A stretch of 64,000 nt of DNA from contig NZ_CP150207.1 in NCBI RefSeq assembly GCF_037969765.1, forward strand, positions 496,001 to 560,000, written 5' to 3'. Below the pieces are notes generated by a model. That model was not told the origin of the DNA, did no database searches, and saw nothing but the letters and a program-made list of their open reading frames with translations. Shown piece after piece: positions 26,607 to 36,179 of the stretch; position 1 is the first letter of the stretch, and every line of letters begins with the position of its first letter. A program made the translations under genes and the position numbers. The stretch is from Paenibacillus sp. FSL W8-0186. GTDB taxonomy: Bacteria > Bacillota > Bacilli > Paenibacillales > Paenibacillaceae.

Positions 26607-29600
26607 ATGGAACGGATCAGGAGATTCATTCGCGAGCTGTCTGAGCGTCAGTGGCTGGAATCTTGCGAGCTGGCTAATTGGGATATTTCCTATGCGACGT
26701 ACCACTTGCCTGGCCAGTACGAGCATTTCGGAACGTATGCCGATGGACGCGATTTGCAGCGGTTTCCAAGTACGCAGGGGACGACGTATTTTTTCAGGCA
26801 GCAGCTTGAAATTCCCGCGGCCTGGCTTAACGGGCGTAATGGGCATAACGTGCATGACGGGCGTAATGGACATAACAGGCATGGCGCGCATATCGGCCTT
26901 ATCTTCGAATCGGGCGGGGAGGGATTGCTGCGGGTGAACGGAGCCTCTTATCAGGGGCTGGATCGAAACCACACATTCGTTACATTGCGGCCAGAGCGGG
27001 ATGGAAGCGTCCTCGACCTGGAAATTGAGCTCTTTGATCCGATCCCTGAACCGGTAGATCCGTTGAATCAGCAGGCGGTCATCCAACCGCCGATTACGTC
27101 AATCCGCAGTAGTCTGGTGCTGGTAAACCGCGCGGTACAAAGCCTGATGTATACGGCTGTGATCGCCCGTGATTCCATGCAACTGCTGCCGGAGCAGGAT
27201 TTTCGCCGCACCCGGCTGATGGAGGCGCTGTACCAGGCGATGGATCAGTTCGTTGCTCTCAGCGTGGCGGAGATTCGCGACGGAGGAGCTATAGAGCATT
27301 TAGAGCAAGAATTAAGGGAAAGAATCCGGGAGATCGGCGGCAATGCGGAAGGTACGCTGCATATGGTCGGGCAATCGCATATCGATATTGCCTGGCTGTG
27401 GCCGGCACGAGAAACGGTTCGCAAGGTGAGCCGCACGTTCTCTACTGTAGACGCCTTGATGGACGAATATCCGCAGTATCAATATGCACAGAGCCAGCCG
27501 CTATTATTTGCTTATTTGAAGGACAATGACCCGGAGCTATACGAACGAGTCAAGGCTAGAATCCGGGAAGGGCGCTGGGAGCTGGTTGGCGGCATGTGGG
27601 TCGAGCCGGATTTGAACATTCCGAGCGGCGAATCGCTGATGCGGCAAATGCTGTATGGCCAGCGGTTCTATCAGGAGGAGTTCGGCATGACCTCGGATAT
27701 CGAATGGCTGCCGGATACGTTCGGTTACTGCGCCTCCCTGCCGCAAATTTTGCAGCACGGCGGTGTACGTTACTTCATGACTACGAAGCTCGGCTGGAAC
27801 GATACGAATGTGTTCCCGTATGATCTGTTCCACTGGGTTGGCATAGACGGTACGGCGATGCTCTCCTATCTGAACCATGGCGTGAACGAGAATACGCTGC
27901 CGAAGGATGTCCATGATCACTGGCAGTCCTACCGGGAGAAGGCCAAGCATAATGAGCAGATGCTGCCCTACGGACATGGGGACGGCGGGGGCGGAGTGAC
28001 TCGCGAAATGCTGGAATATATCGACCGCGCAGAGCTGATGGTTGGCCAGCCAGGCAGCCGCTACAGCACGGCGAAGGAATTCTTCGCCGGAATATCGGAA
28101 ACTCAGCCGAAACTGCCGGAATGGCATGGCGACTTGTATTTGGAGCTGCACCGCGGAACGTATACGACCCATGGCCGAAACAAGCTGAACAATCGCAAGG
28201 CGGAGATATTATACCGCGAGGCGGAATTGTGGAATGCGCTCGGGGCACAGGCCATGCAGCCGGAGCTGCGGCAGGAGGCGGATCAGCGCCTCCATGACGG
28301 CTGGAAGCTCATCCTGCTGAATCAGTTCCACGACATTATTCCGGGCTCGGCGATTACCGAGAGCTACGTTACCTCCATGAAGGAGTACGCCGAGGTCTTC
28401 GAGCACGGCGAGACTGTGCTGGGGTTCGGCATCCAAGCGCTGGCGGAAATGATTACAACCCTGCCGGGGGACGGCAATGGCGGTTATGACATAAATCCGG
28501 GCACAGGGGCAATGGCAAGCAATGGCAAGCCTTACATCATATTTAACAGCCTGGGCTGGAGCCGCACTGAAGTCGTTGCCATTGAATTAGAGGAGAGCGA
28601 TGCAGAGGAGACTCCTATCTCTGCAGGGGTGGCTGCTTATGATGCGCAAGGGCATCGCCTTGCAGTTGACGTCAGCAGCGATGACCAGGGCAAGCGAACG
28701 GTATGGGTTTTGGTGAAGAACATTCCCGCCTTCGGTTACACGACGATTTGGCTTGAGACTGATCGCGTGACGGCCGATCTGGACAGGGATTCGGTCGCTG
28801 ATGAGGCTGCACCAGGCCAAGATAAGCAGCAAGATCTAGCGGTCTGGGAGACGGAGTATTACCTTGTCCGCTTCAATGATCGGGGAGAAATCGTCAGCTT
28901 GTTCGACAAACTGGCCAGCCGAGAGATTGTGAAGCCAGGGGAAGCGGCCAACCGGTTCCATTTCTTCCATGACCGTCCGACATTATGGGACGCATGGGAT
29001 ATCGATGAGCGTTATGAACAACAGCCGGCGGGAGAAGCCGAGCTGCTGGAGAAGCGCATTCTCTGGACGGGGGCCACCAAGGACGTGCTTCGATTCCGCT
29101 GGAGCATCAGCCAGTCGTTCATTACGCAGGATGTGATTTTCTATCACGATAACCCGCGCATCGACTTCAAGACGCATGTCGACTGGAATGAAGCACACAA
29201 GCTCCTCAAGGTCGGATTCCCGATCGATGTTGTTACGGACAAAGCGACCTATGAAATTCCTTTCGGGGCACTGGAGCGCACAACCCATCGCAATACGAGC
29301 TGGGAGCAGGCCCAGTACGAGGTGTGCGGCCACCGTTTCGCCGATGTGTCCGAGCGGGGCTACGGTGTAAGCCTGCTGAACGATTGCAAATACGGCTACG
29401 ACGTTCAGGGCAGCACGATTCGCTTGTCCCTGCTGCGGGCGCCAAAATGGCCGGATATTAGCGCGGATCTTGGCGAGCATGAGTTTACATACTCGCTCTT
29501 CCCTCACCAAGGGGACTGGCAGTCTGCGCACACGGTAAGGCAGGCGTCCGAACTGAATCATGCTTCCGTCGTTGCGGCCGCAGAGCCGAAACAAGGGAAG

Positions 29601-29900
29601 CTTCCTGCGGAGCATTCTTTCATCTCGTTTACGGGACGGCATGTCATTGTCGATACCGTCAAGCCGGCGGAGGATGGAAGCGGGACGGTCCTGCGTTTCT
29701 ACGAATCTTCCGGAGGCCGGGAGGATGTGGAACTCCGCTGGGCGCAGCCTGTGCAGGATGTGTGGCTGTCTAATGCGCTGGAAGAGGAAACGGAGCGGCT
29801 GAACGATGACAACGGGGTCATTGCTCTGTCTTTTGCGCCATATGAAATCAGGACCATCAAGATCAAGCATTCATTGTTAAGCATCAGCAACAACATATGA
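26607..29900 (+). CDS. Alpha-mannosidase, glycoside hydrolase family 38 (long form)
   Basis: A 1097-residue metal-dependent retaining alpha-mannosidase. An N-terminal beta-rich region (1-240) precedes the GH38 catalytic domain with zinc ligands in SHIDIAWLW (His258, Asp260) and the nucleophile Asp370 in WLPDTFGYCASLPQI, then the mid helical domain (QFHDIIPGSAITESY) and C-terminal beta-sandwiches. This subgroup matches cytosolic ER-type/lysosomal-like mannosidases such as those acting on alpha-1,2/1,3/1,6-mannosides. It carries an odd in-frame Asn/Gly/His-rich repeat at residues 76-93. ATG at 26607 follows GGGAGGAGGA and lies two bases after the GH3 stop. Specificity must be measured. Confidence 0.92.
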   Translation: MERIRRFIRELSERQWLESCELANWDISYATYHLPGQYEHFGTYADGRDLQRFPSTQGTTYFFRQQLEIPAAWLNGRNGHNVHDGRNGHNRHGAHIGLIFESGGEGLLRVNGASYQGLDRNHTFVTLRPERDGSVLDLEIELFDPIPEPVDPLNQQAVIQPPITSIRSSLVLVNRAVQSLMYTAVIARDSMQLLPEQDFRRTRLMEALYQAMDQFVALSVAEIRDGGAIEHLEQELRERIREIGGNAEGTLHMVGQSHIDIAWLWPARETVRKVSRTFSTVDALMDEYPQYQYAQSQPLLFAYLKDNDPELYERVKARIREGRWELVGGMWVEPDLNIPSGESLMRQMLYGQRFYQEEFGMTSDIEWLPDTFGYCASLPQILQHGGVRYFMTTKLGWNDTNVFPYDLFHWVGIDGTAMLSYLNHGVNENTLPKDVHDHWQSYREKAKHNEQMLPYGHGDGGGGVTREMLEYIDRAELMVGQPGSRYSTAKEFFAGISETQPKLPEWHGDLYLELHRGTYTTHGRNKLNNRKAEILYREAELWNALGAQAMQPELRQEADQRLHDGWKLILLNQFHDIIPGSAITESYVTSMKEYAEVFEHGETVLGFGIQALAEMITTLPGDGNGGYDINPGTGAMASNGKPYIIFNSLGWSRTEVVAIELEESDAEETPISAGVAAYDAQGHRLAVDVSSDDQGKRTVWVLVKNIPAFGYTTIWLETDRVTADLDRDSVADEAAPGQDKQQDLAVWETEYYLVRFNDRGEIVSLFDKLASREIVKPGEAANRFHFFHDRPTLWDAWDIDERYEQQPAGEAELLEKRILWTGATKDVLRFRWSISQSFITQDVIFYHDNPRIDFKTHVDWNEAHKLLKVGFPIDVVTDKATYEIPFGALERTTHRNTSWEQAQYEVCGHRFADVSERGYGVSLLNDCKYGYDVQGSTIRLSLLRAPKWPDISADLGEHEFTYSLFPHQGDWQSAHTVRQASELNHASVVAAAEPKQGKLPAEHSFISFTGRHVIVDTVKPAEDGSGTVLRFYESSGGREDVELRWAQPVQDVWLSNALEEETERLNDDNGVIALSFAPYEIRTIKIKHSLLSISNNI
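26832..26885 (+). repeat. In-frame 27-bp tandem repeat inside the GH38 gene
   Basis: Two 27-bp copies (26832-26858 and 26859-26885) made of nine-base units, each coding for Gly-Arg/His-Asn type tripeptides (GRN GHN VHD GRN GHN RHG). It lies in a probable loop between beta-strands of the N-terminal region and keeps the frame. Confidence 0.8.
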
Positions 29901-29999
29901 GTTAGCAGTCACCATTAAGCATTCACGGCTTCATTCAGCCAATAGTTCTACTCACACTCATAAGCCTATACTACTCGACATATTAAGGAGAGAAACGAC

Positions 30000-31319
30000 A
30001 TGGAACAATTCAGATTACCGAAAATTCCAATGCCGAAGCTGGAGCTGCCAAGGGCTGTGCTGGAGGTATTGCAGGAAGCCGAGGAGAAGCTGGCACACCG
30101 GCCTAAGCTGCTGAAGCTGTTCAAGAATACTTTTCCGAATACGCTGGAGACGACAACGAAACTGATGGACGACGGCACGACCTTCGTAATTACGGGCGAT
30201 ATCCCGGCTTTGTGGCTGCGCGACTCCGTGGAGCAGGTCATTCATTACGTGCCGCTGGCCAAGGACGACGCTGATTTGCAGCGGATTATCGGCGGGCTGA
30301 TCAAGCGCCACATTCAGTATGTCCATATTGATCCGTATGCCAACGCGTTTAACGAGACCGCCAATGACTGGCACTGGAACACGACGGATGAGACGGAAAT
30401 GTCGCCATGGGTGTGGGAGCGGAAGTTCGAAATTGACTCGTTATGTTTCGTAGTACGGCTCGCTTATATGTATTGGAAGGAGACGGAGCGCACCGATATT
30501 TTTGATGCCGGGTTCAAGGCGGCGATGCGCAAGATCGTCGATGTATTCAAAACAGAGCAGCGCCATTTCGAGCAGTCCCCATACCGGTTTACACGCAATA
30601 ACGGGATACCGGAGGATTCCCTTCGCAATAACGGGCTGGGAATGCCGGTCAACTATACTGGGATGATCTGGTCCGGCTTCCGTTCCAGCGATGATGCCTG
30701 TGATTTCCACTACAACATTCCCGGCAATATGTTCGCGGTCGTCGCGTTGCGCCAGATGCAGGAGTTCGCGGAATGGGTGTTCCGGGACATGGACTTCCTG
30801 GCGGAGCTGAAGGAGCTGGAGTTCGAGGTGGATCATGGAATCAAGCTGTACGGCATCTACCGTCATCCGGAATTCGGGCCGATTTACGCTTACGAAACCG
30901 ACGGCTATGGCAACTACTGCCTGATGGATGATGCGGGAACGCCGGGGCTGATGTCGATTCCGTATCTTGGTTATGTGACGGCCGACGATGAAATCTATCA
31001 AAATACACGCCGTTTCGCATTGAGCAAGGAGAATCCGTTCTACTTCGAGGGGAAGGCGGCGCGGGGCATCGGCAGCCCGCATACGCCTGAGAATTATATC
31101 TGGCATATGGCGCTGTCCATGCAGGGCATTACCGCCCGGACAAAGGAAGAGAAGCTGGAGATGATCGCCATGCTGGAGGCGACGGACGCGGATACCGGGT
31201 TCATGCATGAAGGCTTCCATGCGGATGACCCTGCCATCTTTACGCGGAGCTGGTTCGCCTGGTCGAACAGCTTGTTCTCTCAGCTCGTGTACCGTGCGAT
31301 GAAGGAAGGTATTTTGTAA
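30000..31319 (+). CDS. Exo-alpha-1,6-mannosidase, glycoside hydrolase family 125
   Basis: A 439-residue GH125 enzyme, which removes alpha-1,6-linked mannose by inversion without a metal. Visible signatures: [53 protein letters not shown] and [15 protein letters not shown] (which contains the proposed general acid), plus the C-terminal [14 protein letters not shown] with the catalytic base region. Length is normal for the family. ATG at 30000 follows TTAAGGAGAG. GH125 together with GH38 is the pairing known from pneumococcal and clostridial N-glycan or mannan degradation. It is cytoplasmic, with no signal peptide. Confidence 0.93.
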   Translation: MEQFRLPKIPMPKLELPRAVLEVLQEAEEKLAHRPKLLKLFKNTFPNTLETTTKLMDDGTTFVITGDIPALWLRDSVEQVIHYVPLAKDDADLQRIIGGLIKRHIQYVHIDPYANAFNETANDWHWNTTDETEMSPWVWERKFEIDSLCFVVRLAYMYWKETERTDIFDAGFKAAMRKIVDVFKTEQRHFEQSPYRFTRNNGIPEDSLRNNGLGMPVNYTGMIWSGFRSSDDACDFHYNIPGNMFAVVALRQMQEFAEWVFRDMDFLAELKELEFEVDHGIKLYGIYRHPEFGPIYAYETDGYGNYCLMDDAGTPGLMSIPYLGYVTADDEIYQNTRRFALSKENPFYFEGKAARGIGSPHTPENYIWHMALSMQGITARTKEEKLEMIAMLEATDADTGFMHEGFHADDPAIFTRSWFAWSNSLFSQLVYRAMKEGIL

Positions 31320-31350
31320 ATTTAATTACGATATAAAGGAGACATCAACC

Positions 31351-32337
31351 ATGAGCAAAATTATTGGAGAGTCCTTGAAAAATATCCCTTGGCAGGATAA
31401 GCCCGCCGGTCTGAATGCGCCAGTCTGGCGTTACTCGGCAAACCCGATTATCGAGAGAAATGCGATCCCGAATTCCAACAGTGTATTCAACTCCGCCGTT
31501 GTTCCCTTTGAGGGCAAGTTTGCTGGCGTGTTCCGCTGTGATTCCAGATCGGTGAGCATGGATATTTTCGCCGGGTTTAGCGATGATGGTGTGAACTGGA
31601 CGATCAATCATGAGCCGATCGTGTTTGAGGGCGACCCTGAAATCACCAAACGGGAATACCGTTACGACCCTCGGGTGATTAAAATTGGAAAACGCTATTA
31701 TATTACCTGGTGTAACGGCTACCATGGCCCAACCATCGGAGTCGGCTATACGACCGACTTCAAAACGTTCCATCAGCTGGAAAACGCCTTTTTGCCATAT
31801 AACCGCAACGGAGTGCTGTTCCCGCGCAAAATCGGCGATTATTATGCCATGGTCAGCCGTCCTAGCGATACGGGGCATACGCCTTTTGGGGATATCTTTT
31901 ACAGCGTAAGCCCGGATCTTACGTTCTGGGGGAAACACCGGTATGTGATGGGTACCGTCAACGGCGACGAATCCGCTTGGCAGTCCAAAAAAATCGGCCC
32001 TGGTCCGGTTCCGATCGAGACCGACAAAGGCTGGCTGTTGATTTACCATGGGGTTATCAATACATGCAATGGGTTCGTGTACCGTATGGGCTGTGCCCTG
32101 CTGGACCTGGATGAGCCTTGGAAGGTGATCTCTAGATCGCGCAACTATATTCTCGGCCCTGAAACAATGTACGAATGCGTAGGCGACGTGCCGAATGTAA
32201 CTTTCCCTTGCGCCGCCTTGACCGATGCCGATACCGGCCGCATTGCCATCTATTACGGCTGTGCCGATACGGTGACAGGGCTGGCCTTCACGACGGTAGA
32301 TGAGCTGTTGAACTATATGGAGGAGTACCCATTATAA
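31351..32337 (+). CDS. Glycoside hydrolase family 130 (beta-mannoside phosphorylase/hydrolase)
   Basis: A 328-residue five-bladed propeller protein of GH130. The catalytic Asp106 lies in [11 protein letters not shown], and the phosphate/substrate region is [38 protein letters not shown] and [11 protein letters not shown] are also typical. Most members phosphorolyse beta-1,4-mannosyl-glucose, mannobiose or mannosyl-N-acetylglucosamine to mannose 1-phosphate. Beside two GH38 and a GH125, cleavage of the Man-beta-1,4-GlcNAc core of N-glycans is the most attractive role, though linkage is inferred. ATG at 31351 follows AAAGGAG; it is 31 bases after GH125. Confidence 0.9.
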   Translation: MSKIIGESLKNIPWQDKPAGLNAPVWRYSANPIIERNAIPNSNSVFNSAVVPFEGKFAGVFRCDSRSVSMDIFAGFSDDGVNWTINHEPIVFEGDPEITKREYRYDPRVIKIGKRYYITWCNGYHGPTIGVGYTTDFKTFHQLENAFLPYNRNGVLFPRKIGDYYAMVSRPSDTGHTPFGDIFYSVSPDLTFWGKHRYVMGTVNGDESAWQSKKIGPGPVPIETDKGWLLIYHGVINTCNGFVYRMGCALLDLDEPWKVISRSRNYILGPETMYECVGDVPNVTFPCAALTDADTGRIAIYYGCADTVTGLAFTTVDELLNYMEEYPL

Positions 32338-32360
32338 GATGGAAGGCAGGTAATCGAGAG

Positions 32361-35105
32361 ATGAATAAAAAGAAAACAGCACACATCATTTCCCACACCC
32401 ACTGGGATCGGGAATGGTATATGCCTTATGAGAAGCATCATGTAAGGCTGGTGCAGCTTATCGATGCCTTGTTGGACAAGCTGGACGGGGATAGCGAATT
32501 CCGCAGCTTCTATCTCGATGGACAGACGATTATTCTGGAGGATTACCTCCAGGTCCGCCCGGAAAATCAGGAGCGGCTGCAGCGGCATATTACCGCCGGA
32601 CGCCTGCTGATTGGGCCTTGGTATATTTTGCAGGATGCGTTTCTGACGAGCGGGGAAGCCAATGTGCGGAACATGCAGATTGGACACCAGGATGCCAAGC
32701 GTTACGGAGAGGTAGCCAAAATCGGCTACTTCCCGGATACGTTCGGGCTGGTGGGCCAGACGCCGCAGCTGATGCAGCAGTCCGGAATCACGAATGTATT
32801 CTTCGGCCGCGGCGTGAAGCCGACCGGGTTCAACAATACGGTGTCGGACGATGGTTATGAATCCTCCTTCTCGGAGCTGATCTGGGAAGGGCCGGACGGC
32901 TCCAAGGTGCTCGGCATTCTATTTGCGAATTGGTACTCGAACGGGAATGAAGTGCCGGTGGACGAAGCGGAAGCAAGGGCGTTCTGGGATCGCAAGCTGG
33001 CGGACGCCGAGAAATACGCCTCGACAAGCGAGCTGCTGTTCATGAACGGCTGCGATCATCAGCCGGTACAATTGGATCTGCCGGAGGCAATCGAAACGGC
33101 GCGGAAGCTGTACCCGGATACGGAGTTCGTTCATTCGAATTTCCCGGATTATTTGCAGGCGGTGGAGCAGGTTCTAGATAACGACAGTCTATCGACCGTC
33201 AAAGGCGAGCTGCGCAGCCAGCGGACGGACGGATGGGGCACACTGGTCAATACGGCGTCGGCCCGAATTTACTTGAAGCAGATGAACCAGGAAGGACAGG
33301 CGCTGCTGGAAAAGGTCGCAGAACCGCTAGCTTCGTTTGCTCATGTACTGGGCAAAGAGTATCCGCATCACTTGTTTACCTACGCCTGGAAGACACTGAT
33401 GCAGAACCATCCGCATGACAGCATTTGCGGCTGCAGCGTAGACGAGGTGCACCGGGAAATGGTGACACGCTTCGATAAGAGCCGCCATGTGGCCGAGGCG
33501 ATTATCGACGATAGCAAGCAGTTGATTGCGTCTAAGGTGGATACTTCGGTGTTCGCATCCTTTGGCGAAGATGCGCTGCCGCTGGTAGCGATGAATACGA
33601 CGGGGTGGACTCGCAGCGGTACGATCAGCGTAGAGCTGGATGCAGCGCGCCTGTATTTGCGGGAAGGCTTCACGCTGGAAGAGACGGCTCGCCAGATGAA
33701 AGAGGTGGACCTCGCCGGCCGCGTGCTGGTAGATGATCAAGGGAATACGCTTGATGTGACGGTAGAGGATCTCGGTCAGTTGTTCGGCTATGATTTGCCG
33801 GATGACAAGTTCCGTCAGCCTTATATGTGCCGCCGGGTGAAGCTGACATTCCGGGCGGAGCAAGTACCTGCGCTTGGGCTGCGTGCGTACGCCTGGGTAC
33901 GACGTGCTGAGGCCGCAGCATCCCCTGTCGGCTCCTCCCTGCTGCACGGCGAGCGCGTAATGGAGAACGAGCTGCTCCATGTCGAAATTGCCGACAATGG
34001 CTCGTTCTCGATCACCGACAAGGCGACAGGCCGTGTCTACCGCGAACTGGGCGTGTACGAGAACACCGGGGATATCGGGAACGAGTATATGTACAAGCAG
34101 CCTGAGGGAGAAGCGGCGCTGACGACGAAAGGACTTTCAGCCCGCATTTCTGTATTGGAGGATACGCCGTATCGCGCATCTATTCAGATTGCGCATGATT
34201 GGGAAATTCCGGCTTCGGCGGATGCCAAGCTGGATGAGGAGCAGCGTGAGCTTGTCTATTACCCGGAGCGCAAGGCGCAGCGCAGTCGAGAGACTGTAAT
34301 CCTGAAGCTGCGGACGATCATCTCCTTGGAGCGCGGCGGCAGGGGAGTTCATATCGAGACCACGATCGATAACCAGGCCAAAGATCATCGGGTACGGGCA
34401 TTGTTCCCGACGGATCTGTCCTCTTCCGTACATCATGTCGATTCCATGTTCGAAATCCCGGTACGGGATAACGTCCCGGCGCCGGAATGGGCCAATCCGA
34501 GCAACACCCAGCATCAGCAGGCGTTCGTGGACGTAAGTGACTCAGAGGCTGGGGCAGGACTGACCGTAGCGAACCTCGGCTTAAATGAATACGAGGTGCT
34601 GCGCGATGGACGCAACACCATTGCGGTCACGCTGTTGCGCAGCGTCGGCGAGCTTGGAGACTGGGGACTGTTCCCGACGCCGGAGGCCCAGTGCCTTGGG
34701 AAGCATACAGTACGGATGGAACTGATCCCGCATTCCGGGGACGGCATGACGACTGGCGCTTATGTGGAAGCCTACCAGTTCCAGATCCCATGGACGGTGT
34801 GCCAGACCGGGGTGCATGATGGGGCGATTGCGCCGGCTTATGCGCCGTTCCAATGGGAAAGCCCAGAGCTGGCGTTCTCTTCGTTGAAAATGAATGAGGA
34901 GACAGGAGATCTGCTGATGCGCTGGTACAATATGAGTGATCAGCATGCTGAGCTTATGCTGAAATCTGAAATTCCCCATCAGTATTTCTATAAGACGACG
35001 ATTCTGGAAGAACCGCGGGAGCCACTATCCTCCGGGAACAGCCGTGAAGGATTGTCCATGCAGGTGCTCCCGAGCGAAATTGTAACAGTGGGCGTACGCC
35101 GATAA
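32361..35105 (+). CDS. Alpha-mannosidase, glycoside hydrolase family 38 (MngB-like short form)
   Basis: A 914-residue GH38 enzyme of a different subgroup from the first: it begins almost at the catalytic domain (SHTHWDREWY, His12, His14, Asp16) with nucleophile Asp126 in YFPDTFGLVGQTPQL, a zinc-side His in QNHPHDSICGCSVDEVHREM, and beta-sandwich domains to the end. The HTHWDREWY form is shared with Escherichia coli MngB and streptococcal alpha-1,3-mannosidases. ATG at 32361 is preceded by a poor ribosome binding site (GAAGGCAGG, far upstream), so translation may be weak or coupled to GH130 23 bases earlier. It closes the operon; a terminator follows. Confidence 0.92.
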   Translation: MNKKKTAHIISHTHWDREWYMPYEKHHVRLVQLIDALLDKLDGDSEFRSFYLDGQTIILEDYLQVRPENQERLQRHITAGRLLIGPWYILQDAFLTSGEANVRNMQIGHQDAKRYGEVAKIGYFPDTFGLVGQTPQLMQQSGITNVFFGRGVKPTGFNNTVSDDGYESSFSELIWEGPDGSKVLGILFANWYSNGNEVPVDEAEARAFWDRKLADAEKYASTSELLFMNGCDHQPVQLDLPEAIETARKLYPDTEFVHSNFPDYLQAVEQVLDNDSLSTVKGELRSQRTDGWGTLVNTASARIYLKQMNQEGQALLEKVAEPLASFAHVLGKEYPHHLFTYAWKTLMQNHPHDSICGCSVDEVHREMVTRFDKSRHVAEAIIDDSKQLIASKVDTSVFASFGEDALPLVAMNTTGWTRSGTISVELDAARLYLREGFTLEETARQMKEVDLAGRVLVDDQGNTLDVTVEDLGQLFGYDLPDDKFRQPYMCRRVKLTFRAEQVPALGLRAYAWVRRAEAAASPVGSSLLHGERVMENELLHVEIADNGSFSITDKATGRVYRELGVYENTGDIGNEYMYKQPEGEAALTTKGLSARISVLEDTPYRASIQIAHDWEIPASADAKLDEEQRELVYYPERKAQRSRETVILKLRTIISLERGGRGVHIETTIDNQAKDHRVRALFPTDLSSSVHHVDSMFEIPVRDNVPAPEWANPSNTQHQQAFVDVSDSEAGAGLTVANLGLNEYEVLRDGRNTIAVTLLRSVGELGDWGLFPTPEAQCLGKHTVRMELIPHSGDGMTTGAYVEAYQFQIPWTVCQTGVHDGAIAPAYAPFQWESPELAFSSLKMNEETGDLLMRWYNMSDQHAELMLKSEIPHQYFYKTTILEEPREPLSSGNSREGLSMQVLPSEIVTVGVRR

Positions 35106-35126
35106 GTGAAGCAAAATTTATGCGAT

Positions 35127-35170
35127 AAGACTGTCTTCAAGGCCGCAGGGCTGAGGGGGCAGTCTTTTTT
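35127..35170 (+). terminator. Terminator of the mannoside operon
   Basis: AAGACTGTC (35127-35135) pairs with GGCAGTCTT (35158-35166) with one wobble, and a run of six T ends at 35170. The loop is long (22 bases) and partly G-C rich. Confidence 0.8.
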
Positions 35171-35229
35171 AAGACCTGGTACCTTTAGATTTGGGCTTAT
35201 AAATGGGAAAAAATATAATAACAGGTATC

Positions 35230-35297
35230 TTGCAATATATAGTACTGAATGTTAATATATGTATATCCTAACTACTGTGCATTGAATAGTACTGAGT
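35230..35297 (+). promoter_or_regulatory. padR promoter with two ATAGTACTGA operator-like repeats
   Basis: TTGCAA (35230-35235) and TAATAT (35253-35258) with a 17-bp spacer make a good vegetative promoter. ATAGTACTGAAT (35239-35250) sits between -35 and -10, and a near copy ATAGTACTGAGT (35286-35297) lies just past the start point, 47 bp away. PadR proteins often repress their own operon through such sites; this is inferred. Confidence 0.6.
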
Positions 35298-35316
35298 AAA
35301 GCGGTGGTGAGAAGCG

Positions 35317-35634
35317 ATGAATATCCAATTCAAGAAAGGGGTTTTGGAGCTTTGTGTTCTCGTCTTGACGGCTAAGAAGGATCGTTACGGTTATGAGCTT
35401 GTGGAGCAGATTTCACAAAGGTTCGAAATTGCGGAAGGAACGATTTATCCATTGCTGAGAAGGCTCGCCGCAGAAGGTTTATTTTCAACCTATCTTCATG
35501 AATCAATGGAGGGCCCTCCAAGAAAGTACTATAAGATTACGGAACAAGGAAGGGAAGTCATGAATGAGCTGGTATCGGAATGGAGCAAATTTGCTGTAGG
35601 AGTACAAGAGATGATTGAGGAGGGCTTGGGGTGA
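35317..35634 (+). CDS. PadR-family transcriptional regulator
   Basis: A 105-residue PadR protein, subfamily with only the winged helix-turn-helix and one C-terminal dimer helix: [20 protein letters not shown], then [20 protein letters not shown] and the wing [16 protein letters not shown] at 35317 follows a GGTGGTGAGA site. PadR repressors typically sense antibiotics, phenolics or envelope-active compounds and control exporters. The stop overlaps the start of the next gene (GTGA), so the operon is coupled. Confidence 0.92.
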   Translation: MNIQFKKGVLELCVLVLTAKKDRYGYELVEQISQRFEIAEGTIYPLLRRLAAEGLFSTYLHESMEGPPRKYYKITEQGREVMNELVSEWSKFAVGVQEMIEEGLG

Positions 35635-36173
35635 ATAAGGAGGCGTATCTAAACGAACTGCTTCAATATTTAAAGCAGCTTTCTCCTGCCGAAAGAAAGG
35701 ATATCCTGGCTGACTACATGGAGCACTTTGAGCAAGCTGAGCTCAGCGGACGAAGCGAAGAAGAAGTGATCCTTAAGCTAGGGGAGCCGAAACTGGTCGC
35801 CCGCGAGGTGCTGGCCCAGTCCCAAATCCAGAAGGCGGGACAGTCTCCTTCGCTCCCCAACGTGACTAAAGCCGTCATGGCAACGGTAAGCCTGGGTTTG
35901 TTCAATCTAATCATTGTATTTCTGCCGTTCGTTGCTTCGTTACTCGTGCTTGCCGGATTGTATGGATTTTCCCTCTTCTTAATCATATCTCCCATCCTGC
36001 TTATTATTCAGCATCAATCGGTCTCCATTCTCATCCATGATTTCTTCCTTATGCTTGGCCTAGTCGGTGCAGGATTATTACTTATGGTTGGAGCGTTAAA
36101 GGTGACTGGTCTATATTACAAGCTGGTAATCCGGTATTTACGGTATAATTTGAAAGCTATAGGGAGGATATGA
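35631..36173 (+). CDS. DUF1700 membrane protein
   Basis: A 180-residue protein: an acidic N-terminal helical region (residues 1-70, [40 protein letters not shown]) typical of DUF1700, then three or four transmembrane helices (about 82-165). GTG at 35631 overlaps the PadR stop. DUF1700 proteins are constantly linked with PadR and DUF4097 genes in Firmicutes; they are thought to take part in envelope stress responses, but no activity is established. Confidence 0.88.
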   Translation: MNKEAYLNELLQYLKQLSPAERKDILADYMEHFEQAELSGRSEEEVILKLGEPKLVAREVLAQSQIQKAGQSPSLPNVTKAVMATVSLGLFNLIIVFLPFVASLLVLAGLYGFSLFLIISPILLIIQHQSVSILIHDFFLMLGLVGAGLLLMVGALKVTGLYYKLVIRYLRYNLKAIGRI

Positions 36174-36179
36174 TTTATT

